A stretch of 33,926 bases of DNA from Rodentolepis nana (lineage: Eukaryota > Platyhelminthes > Cestoda > Cyclophyllidea > Hymenolepididae). The stretch covers positions 5,853-39,778 of the forward strand of contig UZAE01012482.1 of assembly GCA_900617975.1 (NCBI GenBank), read 5' to 3'. The notes beneath the pieces were generated by a model, which worked only from the letters and a program-made list of their open reading frames with translations, was not told the origin of the DNA and searched no databases. Shown here piece by piece: positions 9,801-20,248 of this stretch. How positions within the stretch are numbered: position 1 is the first letter of the stretch; each line of letters begins with the position of its first letter. Position numbers and translations under genes: made by a program.

Positions 9801-12800
9801 GGGGAGAGGGGAAAATGATGAGTGAGACAGTGCGGTTACTGAAGCCTTAGTGACTCAAAAATGAACTAAACCACCTGTCTCGAAGGCAGCTTGATGCGCA
9901 TCGACACGTGAATGACGCTCAAAACTCAACTGGATGTATTCGCGTAGCAACTCAGGATACGAATACCGTATCATCTTGTAGGCCTCCATACACCTGTTTT
10001 ATGATTGAGAGAATAGCAGCATAGATACAAGGTCCAGTTATACGCTATTATTTCAATCATACTTCCCTAAAAAGTCCATTTCAGACACATGGTAGTACAA
10101 AGATGAAAGTTTCAAATTTACACATTTAGCCAGGAACCAAAATTTACAGAGCCCCAAGTGGGATAAAACGGTCATTGGGAAATATTCTAATCAGGAGAAA
10201 TACTTGTTTAGGTGCCCGGTGATAACGTAGAAAGAAAATAAGAACTTCCTTACTCTAAAATAAGCTTATTTAAGACAGTTTACTTATGGCTTATGTGCGT
10301 CATGCATGGAATAACTTTAAGTTAGAAATAATTCGTCCCATAATGGCATCCATTTTAATCAGATATCAACAATAGATATTGGGGGGGGGGAGGGGAGGTC
10401 ATTCTGTTCAAACGGAATTGCATGAAATTTGTATTGATTTGCCCCCCCCCAGCGCAGACTCTAAGGTCATAGCAATTTCACAAATTAATTTGTCATCAAA
10501 TGACTAGCCATTTCACATAACATCAACCAATCTCAAATCGGGATTTAGATGCATCATGTCAAAGCTAATAAAAGTATTTACATTTATAAGAGTTCACCTA
10601 GTTTGAACTCAAGTGACCTCTGGATTCACATTAATGCCTCTGGTAATTTTATACGCAAATGAATCAAGTTGACATGACCAACCATTCAATCAATTAATTG
10701 ATCTACGAGCTCTGAATATCGAAACTTACTAACACGCAAGCTAACTCAGGGATGAAAGCACAAAAATCAGCATGACATAATTTGAATTCCACTCTTTTGA
10801 CCTATAACTGGGCTACTTTTCCACCTCACGAGTTCCGAGGTCGTCCATTAATTAAAACTTGCGTTTTTTCCTATGCGTTGGGTCATGAAAAAACTGAGAT
10901 TGCATAAGTATTAGGATAACCTCTACCCAGACCTAGGATGAGTGGTTTCGGCTTACATGTAGAATAGTTAGTTTTGATTGAGCTTTTCTTTCAAAGCTTC
11001 AGAGCACCCATTATTATGATTGTTTCTTGGAGTATAATTTGATTTTCTGTCAAACAGATTATCTCTAAAATGTCAACGCACTACTGAAATATACGTTGGT
11101 TAATTTTAATATTGTCTCAATTAGCAATCGAAGTCATGACATTTTGATTGAGCCTCGCTCTCAAAACTGAGGTCACCAATTTATTAGTCATGCCCTAATC
11201 ATCCCATGTTAATCGCCTTTCCGAAATCTTAGCTCAGGTGAACTGTGTTAAAACGAAGGGACATGGGAAAGGGTGGGTTACATAAGGTTACGTGAGAGAA
11301 CATACCGACATATCCAGCGCTTGATCAACAGATAAGTTGGCTTGATTTGTTGACGACGATGGAGACGCGCCAAGTTCAATCTTTCCTTGTGCGGAGGCCA
11401 GCAGTTGATTCACCAAATTCTTTGCCACATTCGAGTCCATCATAATGGAGGTGGTTGTAATTTTTGGGGCCGTTGCATTCTGTTGAGCATTTGCTAGTTG
11501 CTGCCGGTTTTTCAGAGCTTCCATGAATCCATTTACAGTGCAGACCATGGTTGTTGAAGTGGCATTCGATGTAAGCTCGTTTTGAGAAGTGCTGCTACCC
11601 TCCGGTTTTGTATCTATTTCAACATTCGGTTCTAGGGATTTGTCTAATTTGATTCGCTTAGACTCAGATTCAGCAGCAGAGTATTCAGCATCACCATTCA
11701 CTGGTAAAGCAGCAGGTGTAATTTTTCCCTAGATAATAAGTATATGAAATATAAATATATACATTACATACCACGAACGCTGAGAAATATTCGCTACTAG
11801 TCGAGAGCATAGCCAAGAGCAAAATTGAACTAAAGTTGAGCTCAAAATGTACTCACATCCCTTGCTCCCATCGTTCATTGGTTAGGCGCTCATTAATAAA
11901 CGCACTCAACTCCCACTGGTTGAGCACACTAAGGCGGTGATGTGCGCACTCACTTCTCAACCAATCACCTACCCCTTAGGGAATCTACGCTAACTAATTG
12001 GAGTCAAGTTTAGAATAGTAGTGAAAATGACTAATTTACGATTCGCTAAAATGCCACCATGTTTCCTCTAAACCTAATTACTATGAGGTTAGGAAAACAT
12101 TACCACGATTTAATAATTTTTACTACTAAAATTTTGATTAATTCAATAAATATAGACGTTAATAGTAAATAAATGAACACTATGAAGCAAGAACTTAGAA
12201 TTACCCTTTATTCAGATAAATGATAAATAGGCAAAAAATTCAAATTAGAAGCAAAACACAGGGAGAATAGAATAGTGCTATGATCTCTCTTATTTTCAGT
12301 AAAGATTCATATTGGTAGATGGCGCTAGACACTAACAAAGCTATAATTAATAAATCAATAGAATGTAAATTTCTCAACATTGAGAAGCATCTAAAGAGCG
12401 CGAATTGATTAAATAGTCCTAGTCGATTGAGTCCACTGTATCATCCCTAAAGACAAAGTGTTAAGTCACATCTTTAAGCGAAATTTAGTATTTCAATAAC
12501 AAAAGGAAAAAATGATATTTTCAACACGATAAGAAAACCATTTGAGATATTTTAAAGAAACAGGTATTTATTTACGTCTTGTATTTTCCTCATTTGCAAA
12601 TTCACCACTTGAGTTATAGCGATACATGTTCTCGTTCTTAGCCAAAATAGAAAAGTAGAGTTAAAGCAGTGACTGTTAAAGGAAGAGGAGAGGGATGAAT
12701 AATTTGTAGCAGTCGTGCATTTTGAGCTCGTCACGATTGTTAAGCAAGAGAGTGAGTGTTTGTATTCAAGCAACTCCCCTTTCACTCCCTCTCCCTAAGC

Positions 12801-15800
12801 TCTGAGTGGTCTGTGAGTTACGAGTAGAAAAGAAGCAATCGATATAACAGCACTTCGCTCCTAGCGCCACGTGTGTACAAATTTTGTGTGTAAAGCTCTC
12901 TAAACCTTTGTGCCAGGGAGTTAGTAAGTGTGCGCTGTGGAAATTCCTTGAGAAAGCAGCTGCATTTTGCCCAACTCCTGAGTCACTAGGAGGCCTTATT
13001 TTGGTTGCTGGGTTTATGCTTAAAGTTTCGGGGTAGGGAGTGCTAGTAAATACCCGACATATAAAGAACTTCACAACACACGGGATCCCACATCTCAAAA
13101 TGCAGGTGCAAATCGAATGTATAAATAATTACTTCTATCTCAATTCCATTTTCTCATAATAATATAAACAACTTGATCGAATGTGCGTTGAATAGACCAA
13201 AGTTGAGGTATAATATTGTACTAATTCACGTTACAAATATACTTGTAACTCTTAAACTTTTTTTGGACCAAGAAACGGCTCAACTTGTCTATCTATAAAG
13301 GCCAGTTGATTATTATCGAATTTCTTTAATTTGTTTATCAGTCCAGTGGCTTTGCAGAAGAGAATGAGAGAGCTAAAGCAATCCAATGTTTGTATACATG
13401 CTTTCGTCTCCTACCTGACGACAAAAATGTTCATGAAAAGTATGAGTTTTGAAGCTCGAAGGGAAACGTTAGTTGCATCGCAACAAAACTCAAGATCAAA
13501 GGAAACTTTCGCTTTTTCAGGAATAAAAAATTTCAGCGGCGATTCTCTTCCTCTTTCCATCTATTGGAACTAAGTATCTCCACATTCAACTCTTACTTAT
13601 AAAAGGCACTGTTCTCGATATTTTTATTAAAAACAACCTGGGCCAATCCCTAGTCAAGAGTGCTTGTTGGAAAGTTCAAGATTGTCCATTTGCGTTGGCG
13701 GTAGTGGAAAGTTATAGAATATAAGCAGTTGGATGTACTAGCAGCATCATCAGAGAGGACAAAATAGTTCAGAACAATGGACAATTGTAACTCCTCACCC
13801 TCTACTTCTGTCCTCCTCTATCCCCTTCCAAACCCACCTATATATATGTAGAGATACAGCATTAGAAAAGGTTTTCGCGTCATAATCTGGTTATAATGCG
13901 CGCTGTGGGCGCACACGCAGCTCGGTTATACACCGCACTTTGTCCGAGCAATTTCGCGCAGGCACACACTGGGGGATTATGAAGCTGGGAGGAGAGCTGC
14001 GTGCGGTGCGAGTAAAATCAATAATGTTTGGGTGCACTCGTGATTCGGACGTCTGCACACGGCCACAGCACCCAAGCAGGCAAGCACAGACGCCCACCCA
14101 ACTAACTCGCCCATAGGTACGGTGGTGATGAATTGCTAATGCTACTATGTATGGGCACATGCAAACACCCACCTAGCCTCAGGCCTTTGATGGTGAGAGG
14201 CAGAAGTACAAGTAATGGTTCCAAACACTCTGCTGTTACTGTTGATACTAGAAGAGTTGGGAGAGGGACAAAATATAATTAATGACCCAGCAACGTGCAA
14301 AATGCCTCCCCAACCCAAAACAGTTGCGCTCTCATATGTTGTTTAGCAAGCACAGAAGGCACTATCACCAAGACTCGTGTCTAGCTTTATAACATAGTCG
14401 TTTGTGGTGTTAATAACCTCATCTCATAGTGCACGTAAATGCCCATATGTCTATACACGTCTCGTAACACTTGAGGCTTAAAGGCAAAACCATGAATTGT
14501 AATGGATTTTTGTTGTTGCGTAGAGATTAGTTATAGGGTCATAGTGCTAGTGCTCATGACTAGAGTAAATGCATGATATGGGTCTAAAGACCGGAAGTTG
14601 TTAGAAGCTAATTATTTCCTACTCCATCCTATACTTTGAGTACTCGCTCGATAGTGACGAGCGCAAGGAGTTGTCTACTCAACGGAAGTTACTCTAACCT
14701 TGAAAAATTTCCTCTCAAAAATGCAACCAACTTATTTAGAATTTCGACTGAGCTTAAGTGGCCTAGGAATGTGTTTAACTATCCAGTAATTAACTAACAA
14801 TGTGGGAAAGTAAAATACAATCAAAATATTTCAATTTTAATTTCATCATCGAGTTCATAATTATCATAATACATAAGGTTCATAGCCTTATATTCTGGCC
14901 CCAAAGTCCAAATTTCTGGATTTGACCTAAATGTTCAGATGCTTGACGAAGTGATTAAATGACTAATCAATCATGCTATTCGTAAAGAAGGACAGTTATT
15001 ATTAGAAAAACAAACACCCGAGAGCCCCAAATGGTGAAAACGCATAGTTAGTTTTAAACATCGGATAAACTAAATCTCATTTGAACCGAAACAGTACAAA
15101 AGAATAAAGTAAATAGATTATAAGTCTCCCTTTTGGATGATTTCCCAACAAAGGTGGCCAAAGGACTTGCGCCCAAATCAATTCTAATGATGCAGGACTT
15201 TTACCTTTCGAGAGTGATCAAAATTATGAAATGAGCCAGATGAATCAACCAAGCAACATTGGACAAAGAGTTTACAGATGATGCTGAGTGTGATTGAAGG
15301 TATATAAAAATGCTCTCTCTCTCTCTCTCTCTCAATCAGCACGAGTCTGTTTACATTAAAAGTAGTACAACTCTCATCTCATCCGGTGTATTAGACTGCA
15401 TAAATTTGGCCGTGGCAGCACTGCGCACATTTGTATGCCTACGGACACAAAGAGAAAATTGAGAATTGAATTGGACTCGCTCGCCTCACACTCTCAGCAG
15501 CATGTGATTACAGTTTATATAATCAAAGTCCTACGTTAGCTTACCATAGTTCCTAACTAGCACTCATCCGGGCCAAGAGAACACATAAACATACTGATGC
15601 TGTGTTGTCAGTGGTGCAGTTGTAAGTCAAGGCTTGTTGTTTATTAAAGTTCTGAGTTTGTTTAGGATAAGGAAAGATATTTAAAGGGTACTGACTACAG
15701 GCTAAAATCAATTCATATTCAGAACTTAAACTTCAAAGGTACTTTTTTGCCTACAAATTTCAAACCATTGATACTAGATATTTTGATCATAGGATTGAGT

Positions 15801-18800
15801 TAAGTAATCAAAACACTGCGTGCATACAAGTTTTATATTGCTACAGCTCAACAGAAAGTAGGCTGAACAGTCTAGGATTGCGAAATAGATATAATTGGAC
15901 TTTGCGCTCATAGCAGGAGAGACCTCAAACTTTTCTAAAATCGCATTTGTTCATTTAGCCTCGTTCTCTAAAGATAATGCATGCAAACACTCCACTATGT
16001 TGTGGGAATGAAAAGTTGGCTAATGAGATCACGAATACTGGGTTATACCATCTTCCCACTCAATTTGCATATCAGCATGAGCGCTGTTATTACAAACCTT
16101 ATCTTGAAGAAGAGAATTAAACACTTCAAGGTGCAACGAACTTACAGTTCGAACAAAGGAGAAACAGTGAACAATTACACTCATCGACATAGCCGACTGG
16201 CCAAGAATCGAAGACGTTGCTGAGTTAACTTTGGCCAAGAATCGAAGACGTTGCTGAGTTTAGACTACGTATCGGACACGATTGCTTGGCGAAGCATCTT
16301 CACAAAATAGGAGTACAAGCTCAACCAACATGTACCCTATGTGACCTACAGGAGGAAATGAAGAAGACCCAACTGATTCGGTGTCCATCCCTAAAGACAG
16401 CGACAGAAACCCAGAGATACTTGGAAGCTAGAAGACAACTAATGAACTATTGTTAACTATCCTGAAGCCTAAATATGTGTTCCTCTCCCATTGTGAAAGC
16501 ATGAGTCAACTAAAGGGCTAATGATAAATATCATAAAGTCTGTCATTTGAAATAATAATAATCATGTTAAACTGGGATTCATTTCTAATATTAAACCAAT
16601 AGAATTGCGAGTAGGATGCGATGACCAATAAAAATGGAGAGCGCTTGAGAAGTCTCACGTGTTAGCGCATGAGCAGGTACCGTGACGTGCTCATTGGTGA
16701 TTATAGTACAGCGCAAAGGTGAATGTGCTGAGCTATTTAAGGGAATTTTCGGTCCCACTCATAGGCTGAGACGTGGATTAAACTGCGACTGTGAAATGAC
16801 TCACTCCGGGGAAAGGGGGCCCGAGTGGGTGCGTTTAGCTCGCATACATACCCAGACTCTAGATACCCATAGGTGGTTTAGGGGAGGGGGTGGGGGAGAC
16901 GTGAACTAAAAGGAGCGTTTAGTGGACGAATGTGACTCGGTGAACAAAGCCATGGCTTTTCGCCTAACCAGCCCTCCCCCCCCCCCTAGCTCGTTAGGCT
17001 TATGCCTGAGGTGAACGGGCCTCTACAGACCAGGTTACAACTGTTGAATTTCTGATAATTAAATTCAATCAAATTAGTTCAGAGGTGCAACGAGTATTTA
17101 TTCAATAAAATTGGCCTTACGAGAACATATTTACTTTGGTGGCCAAATTATTGATTAGTTTATTTTACACGCACACTACACAACGGCTTATATCGATGAA
17201 ATGTGCTCATCTTAAGCTAAAGGAAAAGTAATTTGAAGCGAAAAACTGCTACTCAAGAATTGAGGATAATATGTTCAAATTTTATCTGAAAGGGATAAAT
17301 TGATGGTACAGTAAATACAATCTATGGGAAAAAATAAGGAAGCACTGAAACACATTAAAAAAATAATTCATATATATTTTCTGATTTGGAGTGAGATGAG
17401 GAAGAAATTCCTAACTCAATATTCAAATCTCCTAAAGCTACCCCAAGTTATTTTAAGACAAACAGCCAATGTATGGTAAATTTGCGAACAGTTAAAATAG
17501 AGTATACGTGACATAAAGGAAGAATGAATAAATAGGGGTTGAGAGAGAGAAAGCTCAGCAGTTAATAACAAATCAGTTAATGTCATTTTAACCACCAAAG
17601 CTCACTCATGCTGAATGATTACGTAACATACGGGTCGCTTAAAATACGGCCAATGGCCGCTGAAAATTGCTATGGCCCTTAAATGGGTGACATTTTTTAT
17701 TTATATATAACAGCTACGACACTGAAGATTTGAAGCCTCAATTAAATTAATGTTTTAAGGCTAAACTGTTAAGATAATTGTCATTTTAGCAAGCTTAAGG
17801 AAGTAAAATATAATGACCCTTCAGAGATTCTTGGATAAATTCGTTTGGACGCAAAACTCAATTAAAGAAAGAAACATTTATATAAAATTTTTTATGCAAA
17901 AGGCCATAAAGTCACTCAAATAAACTGTTAACGATAGAATCATGCATGATATGAAGAGTTAAAACGAGAAAACACTCTAGATTTCCATTAAATTCCAGAG
18001 CTAGGTAAATGTACACGAATAAGTGTATCAAATTCGCATAATATTGGAGAACTATACCAAATGACCATAGTGGAAAATACGGTAGAATACGGATTATAGC
18101 GTAAAAAAACTTACAGGAGTATGGGCTTTTCGTTTTTTAGACCCTTGAATCGCGTTGGTGGATTTCTCAGTTACGTCAGTTGCAGATTCCGCTTTGACTA
18201 AAGCGTGTGATGTAACTGTGGTTTTTTGAGGGGAGGTGATAATGGGAGGTGAGGAAGATTCCGGTCGTATGGCTTGAGCAGTGGTGGTTGGGTTGGTCGG
18301 ATTTGTTGAATGAGGACTGTCTAACGGAACAACATCCACCAAGGATGTTACAGAGTGGCGAAGCTCCAAAAACTTATATGGTTGCTAAAAAGTAACATTC
18401 AAGTATAAAAAGTGAAAATTTTGAAAACCATTTAAAAATAAAATACCTCAGCATTAGGATGGTATAATTTCATGTGATCCTCGAGCAAATTTTTCTCTGT
18501 GGTTTTAGCACCACAATCCGAACAGGAAAATGCGGTGAAGGAGTCAATTGTTGGATGATTGGCTTTAATATGTCCTTGTAATGTTAATGAAATCAGAGTT
18601 GAGAATTGACATCCTGGGCACTGAAGAACATGAACATGCTTGAAGGAATGGTTAGGAGGTTTAGTAAGGATGGCTGTTGGGAGTCGATTGTTTGAATCGG
18701 AATCACTGTTTTGTACATGGGAAGACGAGTCTGCATTTGTCATTTTGAAATTCGCCGTGTTCAAACCAAAAAGAGAAGGTATCGACGAATTCGAATCAAC

Positions 18801-18818
18801 GAAATGAAGTGTCTCCAT
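3555..18818 (-). CDS. C2H2 zinc-finger / TALE-type homeodomain transcription factor (six exons)
   Basis: Exons in transcript order are 18818-18447, 18384-18115, 11728-11306, 7542-7014, 6820-6147 and 4016-3555. Every junction is GT-AG and phases are compatible (0,0,0,1,0), giving 909 residues. Residues 66-119 hold two C2H2 fingers of the type C-x2-C-x12-H-x4-H. Residues about 120-705 are low complexity, rich in Ser, Thr, Gln and Asn, with basic NLS-like stretches KKRK near 208 and RRPKSGGRRSSG just before the homeodomain. The homeodomain (about 710-772) has three extra residues between helices 1 and 2, including PYP, the TALE hallmark, and helix 3 reads VKKWFANKRAR with N51 and R53 kept. It should bind DNA in the nucleus. 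I do not recognise an ortholog group; joining exons B and C across 6.4 kb is inferred. Confidence 0.75.
4069..5130 (-). mobile_element. I-type LINE, 3' portion with RNase H, frameshifted
   Basis: Reading minus, an ORF of 292 residues from 5121 holds an RNase H domain: catalytic-type residues D74 (TDGS), E109, D135 (LLDSQSA), H179 (WIPGHCG) and D189 (NELAD). It is followed by a C-x2-C...H-x4-C zinc knuckle. Comparison with the copy at 16105 shows one base lost near 4270: there the knuckle's first cysteine is read as tryptophan and the frame shifts into the overlapping 4088-4336 reading frame. The 3' end carries the family tail and an (AAT)n run at 4069-4089, as in I-element LINEs. Reverse transcriptase is missing, so it is 5'-truncated; the exact 5' end is uncertain. 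Confidence 0.85.
5131..6146. other. Intron E-F with CpG-rich block at about 5690-6080
   Basis: AT-rich at its low end, then distinctly GC- and CpG-richer from about 5690 to 6080. The block contains CACGTG (about 5827), a run of overlapping palindromic hexamers at 5743-5769 and a hairpin GCCTGCATGCGCAGGC near 6058-6073 that also resembles an NRF-1 core. Overlapping ORFs here are simple-composition artefacts. It could be an internal promoter or enhancer; only composition supports this. Confidence 0.35.
6147..6820 (-). CDS. Homeodomain gene exon E: Ser/Thr-rich linker and first two thirds of the homeodomain
   Basis: The acceptor TGTTTTAG precedes TTATTCCAGTGAC and completes the split codon CTT. 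The donor is TCTCAG|GTAAGA, giving 674 nt. The C-terminal part is basic and Ser-rich (SRRPKSGGRRSSGVGSRP), then gives helix 1, the TALE loop HYKPYPSTED and helix 2 of the homeodomain. Counting from F8 to W48 gives 44 positions against 41 in a typical homeodomain, so three residues are inserted. The intron falls just before V45, a site used in several homeobox families. Confidence 0.8.
6858..6886. repeat. (CA)n microsatellite
   Basis: Twenty-nine bases of CA repeat. On the transcribed (minus) strand it is (GU)n, 38 nt upstream of the exon E acceptor inside the 193-nt intron D-E. Confidence 0.95.
7014..7542 (-). CDS. Homeodomain gene exon D: Gln/Leu/Ser-rich linker
   Basis: The acceptor CGGTAG is followed directly by ATGAGATCAACG, and the donor is GGAC|GTGAGT, giving 176 codons plus one base. 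The sequence is rich in Leu, Ser, Thr and Gln, as in activation domains, with several amphipathic stretches such as LDPEILKQLQ and VSLSQVQALLSLL. Because the exon opens with ATG, a shorter isoform starting here from an internal promoter is conceivable. Confidence 0.75.
8145..8190. repeat. Interrupted poly-C tract with an unresolved base
   Basis: C22 at 8145-8166, then TTNA with the N at 8169, then C14, T and C5. The N marks a position the assembly could not resolve, and tract length is likely unreliable. Confidence 0.95.
8210..8560. promoter_or_regulatory. Candidate regulatory block: GAGA, CCAAT and CpG rich
   Basis: Contains GAGAGAGGGGAGA repeats (8223, 8260), TATCGATCGGGC at 8276-8287 (the same 12-mer occurs at 5756-5767), AGCCAATGAG near 8331 followed by GA repeats, and a CpG-rich stretch around 8398-8425. 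It stands out from AT-rich surroundings. Promoter or enhancer function is inferred from composition only. Confidence 0.3.
10381..10450. repeat. Facing G10 and C9 tracts
   Basis: A run of ten G (10381-10390, followed by AGGGGAGG) and a run of nine C (10442-10450) lie about 50 bases apart and could pair as a hairpin stem. The G-rich side also has spaced G runs. No function is implied. Confidence 0.7.
11306..11728 (-). CDS. Homeodomain gene exon C: linker with Gln/Asn-rich segment
   Basis: The acceptor TATCTAG precedes GGAAAAATTACACC and the donor is TCG|GTATGT, giving 141 codons in phase 0. It includes an acidic/basic patch (ESESKRIKLDKSLE) and a conserved-looking helix NGFMEALKNRQQLANAQQ. It is isolated by introns of 6.4 and 3.8 kb but uninterrupted over 423 nt, with splice sites matching both neighbours' phase. 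Confidence 0.7.
11870..11975. promoter_or_regulatory. Cluster of CCAAT motifs
   Basis: ATTGGTTAGGCGCTCATT, CTGGTTGAGC and TCAACCAATCACC lie within about 100 bp, in both orientations, 140-250 bp upstream (transcript sense) of exon C. The motifs resemble NF-Y sites. They could mark an internal promoter for transcripts beginning near exon C; this is inference. Confidence 0.25.
15313..15333. repeat. (CT)n microsatellite
   Basis: Twenty-one bases of uninterrupted CT repeat. Confidence 0.95.
16105..16556 (+). mobile_element. I-type LINE, 3'-terminal fragment (second copy, opposite strand)
   Basis: Plus-strand copy of the 3' part of the LINE at 4069-5130. It matches from the region after RNase H (CAACGAACTTACAGTTCGAA onward) through the zinc knuckle to the 3' tail ending GAAATAATAATAATC. 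Here the knuckle frame is intact (TGT ACC CTA TGT), which shows where the other copy lost one base. This copy has a 29-bp internal duplication at 16198-16226 and 16232-16260, which breaks the frame. The 5' limit is diffuse; no target-site duplication was found. Confidence 0.8.
16632..16700. promoter_or_regulatory. Candidate E-box / CCAAT module
   Basis: CCAAT at about 16625, TCTCACGTG at 16653-16661 and TGCTCATTGGTG at 16688-16699. The last two words recur in the same order at 32950-32976 inside the Ssdp intron. CACGTG is a bHLH-ZIP site and ATTGG the inverted CCAAT box. Function is inferred. Confidence 0.3.
16976..16986. repeat. C11 homopolymer tract
   Basis: Eleven C in an AT-rich intron. 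Similar tracts occur at 23373-23382 (C10), 27367-27377 (G11), 28022-28030 (C9), 32716-32725 (G10) and 33712-33721 (G10). Confidence 0.9.
18115..18384 (-). CDS. Homeodomain gene exon B: Pro/Thr/Ser-rich linker with KKRK
   Basis: The acceptor TTTTTAG precedes CAACCATATAAG and the donor is CCT|GTAAG, giving 90 codons in phase 0. The product is rich in Ser, Thr and Pro and ends with SKKRKAHTP, a possible nuclear localisation signal. It has no folded domain that I can name. Confidence 0.75.
18447..18818 (-). CDS. Homeodomain gene exon A: start codon and two C2H2 fingers
   Basis: It starts at ATG 18818 (METLHFVDSN) and ends with the donor GAG|GTATTT, giving 124 codons. Finger 1 is CPGC...HIKANH and finger 2 is CSDC...HMKLYH, separated by an 11-residue linker. 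Two clean fingers with correct spacing support a real coding exon. The intron that follows is only 62 nt. Confidence 0.8.
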
Positions 18819-20248
18819 TAACGTGTGTTACGATAATTGTGAGAAATATAATAGGGCGCGTTAAGAAAAAGTTAAGATCTCGAGGTGTTAAGGAGCATTT
18901 ATAACAAAAGACAAGGTCATATTTTAGCAGCAGAAAATGCCTCGATAAATGTTGAATAATTATTATATATTATTATTAATTATTGCATTTTGTGATAAAG
19001 TATTAATATTTGCATCAATTCTGTAAGGTAACTTTTAATTGCTGAAATACAATTATTTTGAATGTATAAATAAGTATTTAAACGAGCATATATTTATTAT
19101 AGCTTTTATTTAAGTAATTTTCAACTTAAAATCCTTTTAATAAGTTCCACAGTTTCGCAAAACATTTTGAATGTCTCTTGTTTCAGCATTTTGAATAAGT
19201 TTTTCATCCAATGTCAATTTATTTAATATTAAATTTAGGTAATTTGATCACTTTGATCTAATTGGTCTTTTTAACTTATGAATACTTGACGTACGAACAC
19301 AAAATTTACTGAAATTCTGCCAAATCGTTAACTGCATTAATTAACTAATCGAAGGCTTGGTCGCTAAGAAGTGAATTTTTAAAGGCATAAACGATTATAT
19401 TTTAGGTATGTATACTTGTATTAATCGCGAATTAATGAATAAAATAAGATAAATGGGAGTAAATTCACTCTTAATTCATTTTCGTTGTCCGAATAACAAT
19501 TTGGTTTTTGAATAGAATAAATGCTTATTACCATATCTTGAACAGCTTTGAAAATAATTATTTATTTTAAACAATCCCGAAACTTCACATATAGTTAATG
19601 GCTTAATTCTGTCTCCTCTTTCGCCGTAGACAGAGAAAGCTAATTATCCCAAAATGGTCCACCCATCTCCATTTTAACTGGTCAAGTGGCATCTCAGTAC
19701 ACATAATTCAAAATGAAATGCTAATTTAAGAAGGACATATCTAAATGATAAAAAATAAATCGTTTTAATAGGATTCGTTATAAATGGATCGGTCTTTCCT
19801 GCTAATCGTGCTGAAGGGAAATCTTTTATTTTTTTTTGAAAGATGTTGATCAACCAAGACGGGTTTTTAAGAGTAAATCGATGAAATGGGAACTTGAAGT
19901 GAAATATATCTCCAACATGAAAAAAATCTAGAAAACATTTTTTAAGTAACTTTCTTTCTAATAATTTGATAATTGAGAAGATTTTTACAAAATATTTATT
20001 TGGGGAGGGGGCGGGGTTTACACACATTTATAATATATTGCAAATATAAGTTAGAAAATGGCTTCGCAGAATAAGTTGATTTAAAAAATTGATATACATT
20101 TATATTTTTTCAAATAAGTCAACATATAATTATCTATAAAGACAAATACGTGAGTATTTATGTGTGTAGACATTTAGACATCAAATAATTAGTTTTAATT
20201 ATTAGTTTTAGGAGGGGAGGTTTTGTATAATAATCCGCGGCTTACTAA
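18819..20248. promoter_or_regulatory. Divergent intergenic region between the homeodomain gene and RNMT
   Basis: 1.43 kb of very AT-rich DNA separates two start codons that point away from each other, so it must contain both promoters. I see no clear TATA box, Inr or CpG cluster that fixes either start site. An ORF at 19674-20027 on the minus strand looks like chance. Confidence 0.45.

Larger units (their letters stand above)
7543..11305. other. Intron C-D of the homeodomain gene
   Basis: No coding exon seen. It holds the poly-C tract at 8145, a CpG- and GA-rich block at about 8000-8560 and the G10/C9 tracts at 10381 and 10442. The rest is plain AT-rich sequence. Confidence 0.5.
11729..18114. 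other. Intron B-C of the homeodomain gene (6.4 kb)
   Basis: No coding exon seen. It contains a CCAAT-rich cluster at 11870-11975, a CpG-richer stretch at about 12780-14180 with CACGTG near 12869, a (CT)n run, a LINE fragment at 16105-16556, an E-box/CCAAT module at 16632-16700 and a C11 run at 16976-16986. Confidence 0.5.

Noticed and set aside
13064..13075. TATAAAG motif as a promoter TATA box
   Set aside because: A lone match in AT-rich sequence, without an associated start site or gene on either strand at the right distance.
19674..20027. 117-residue minus-strand ORF in the divergent intergenic region
   Set aside because: Rich in Phe, Lys, Leu and Ile as expected from AT-rich DNA, no motif, no splice partners. 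An ORF of this length is expected by chance about once in such a window.
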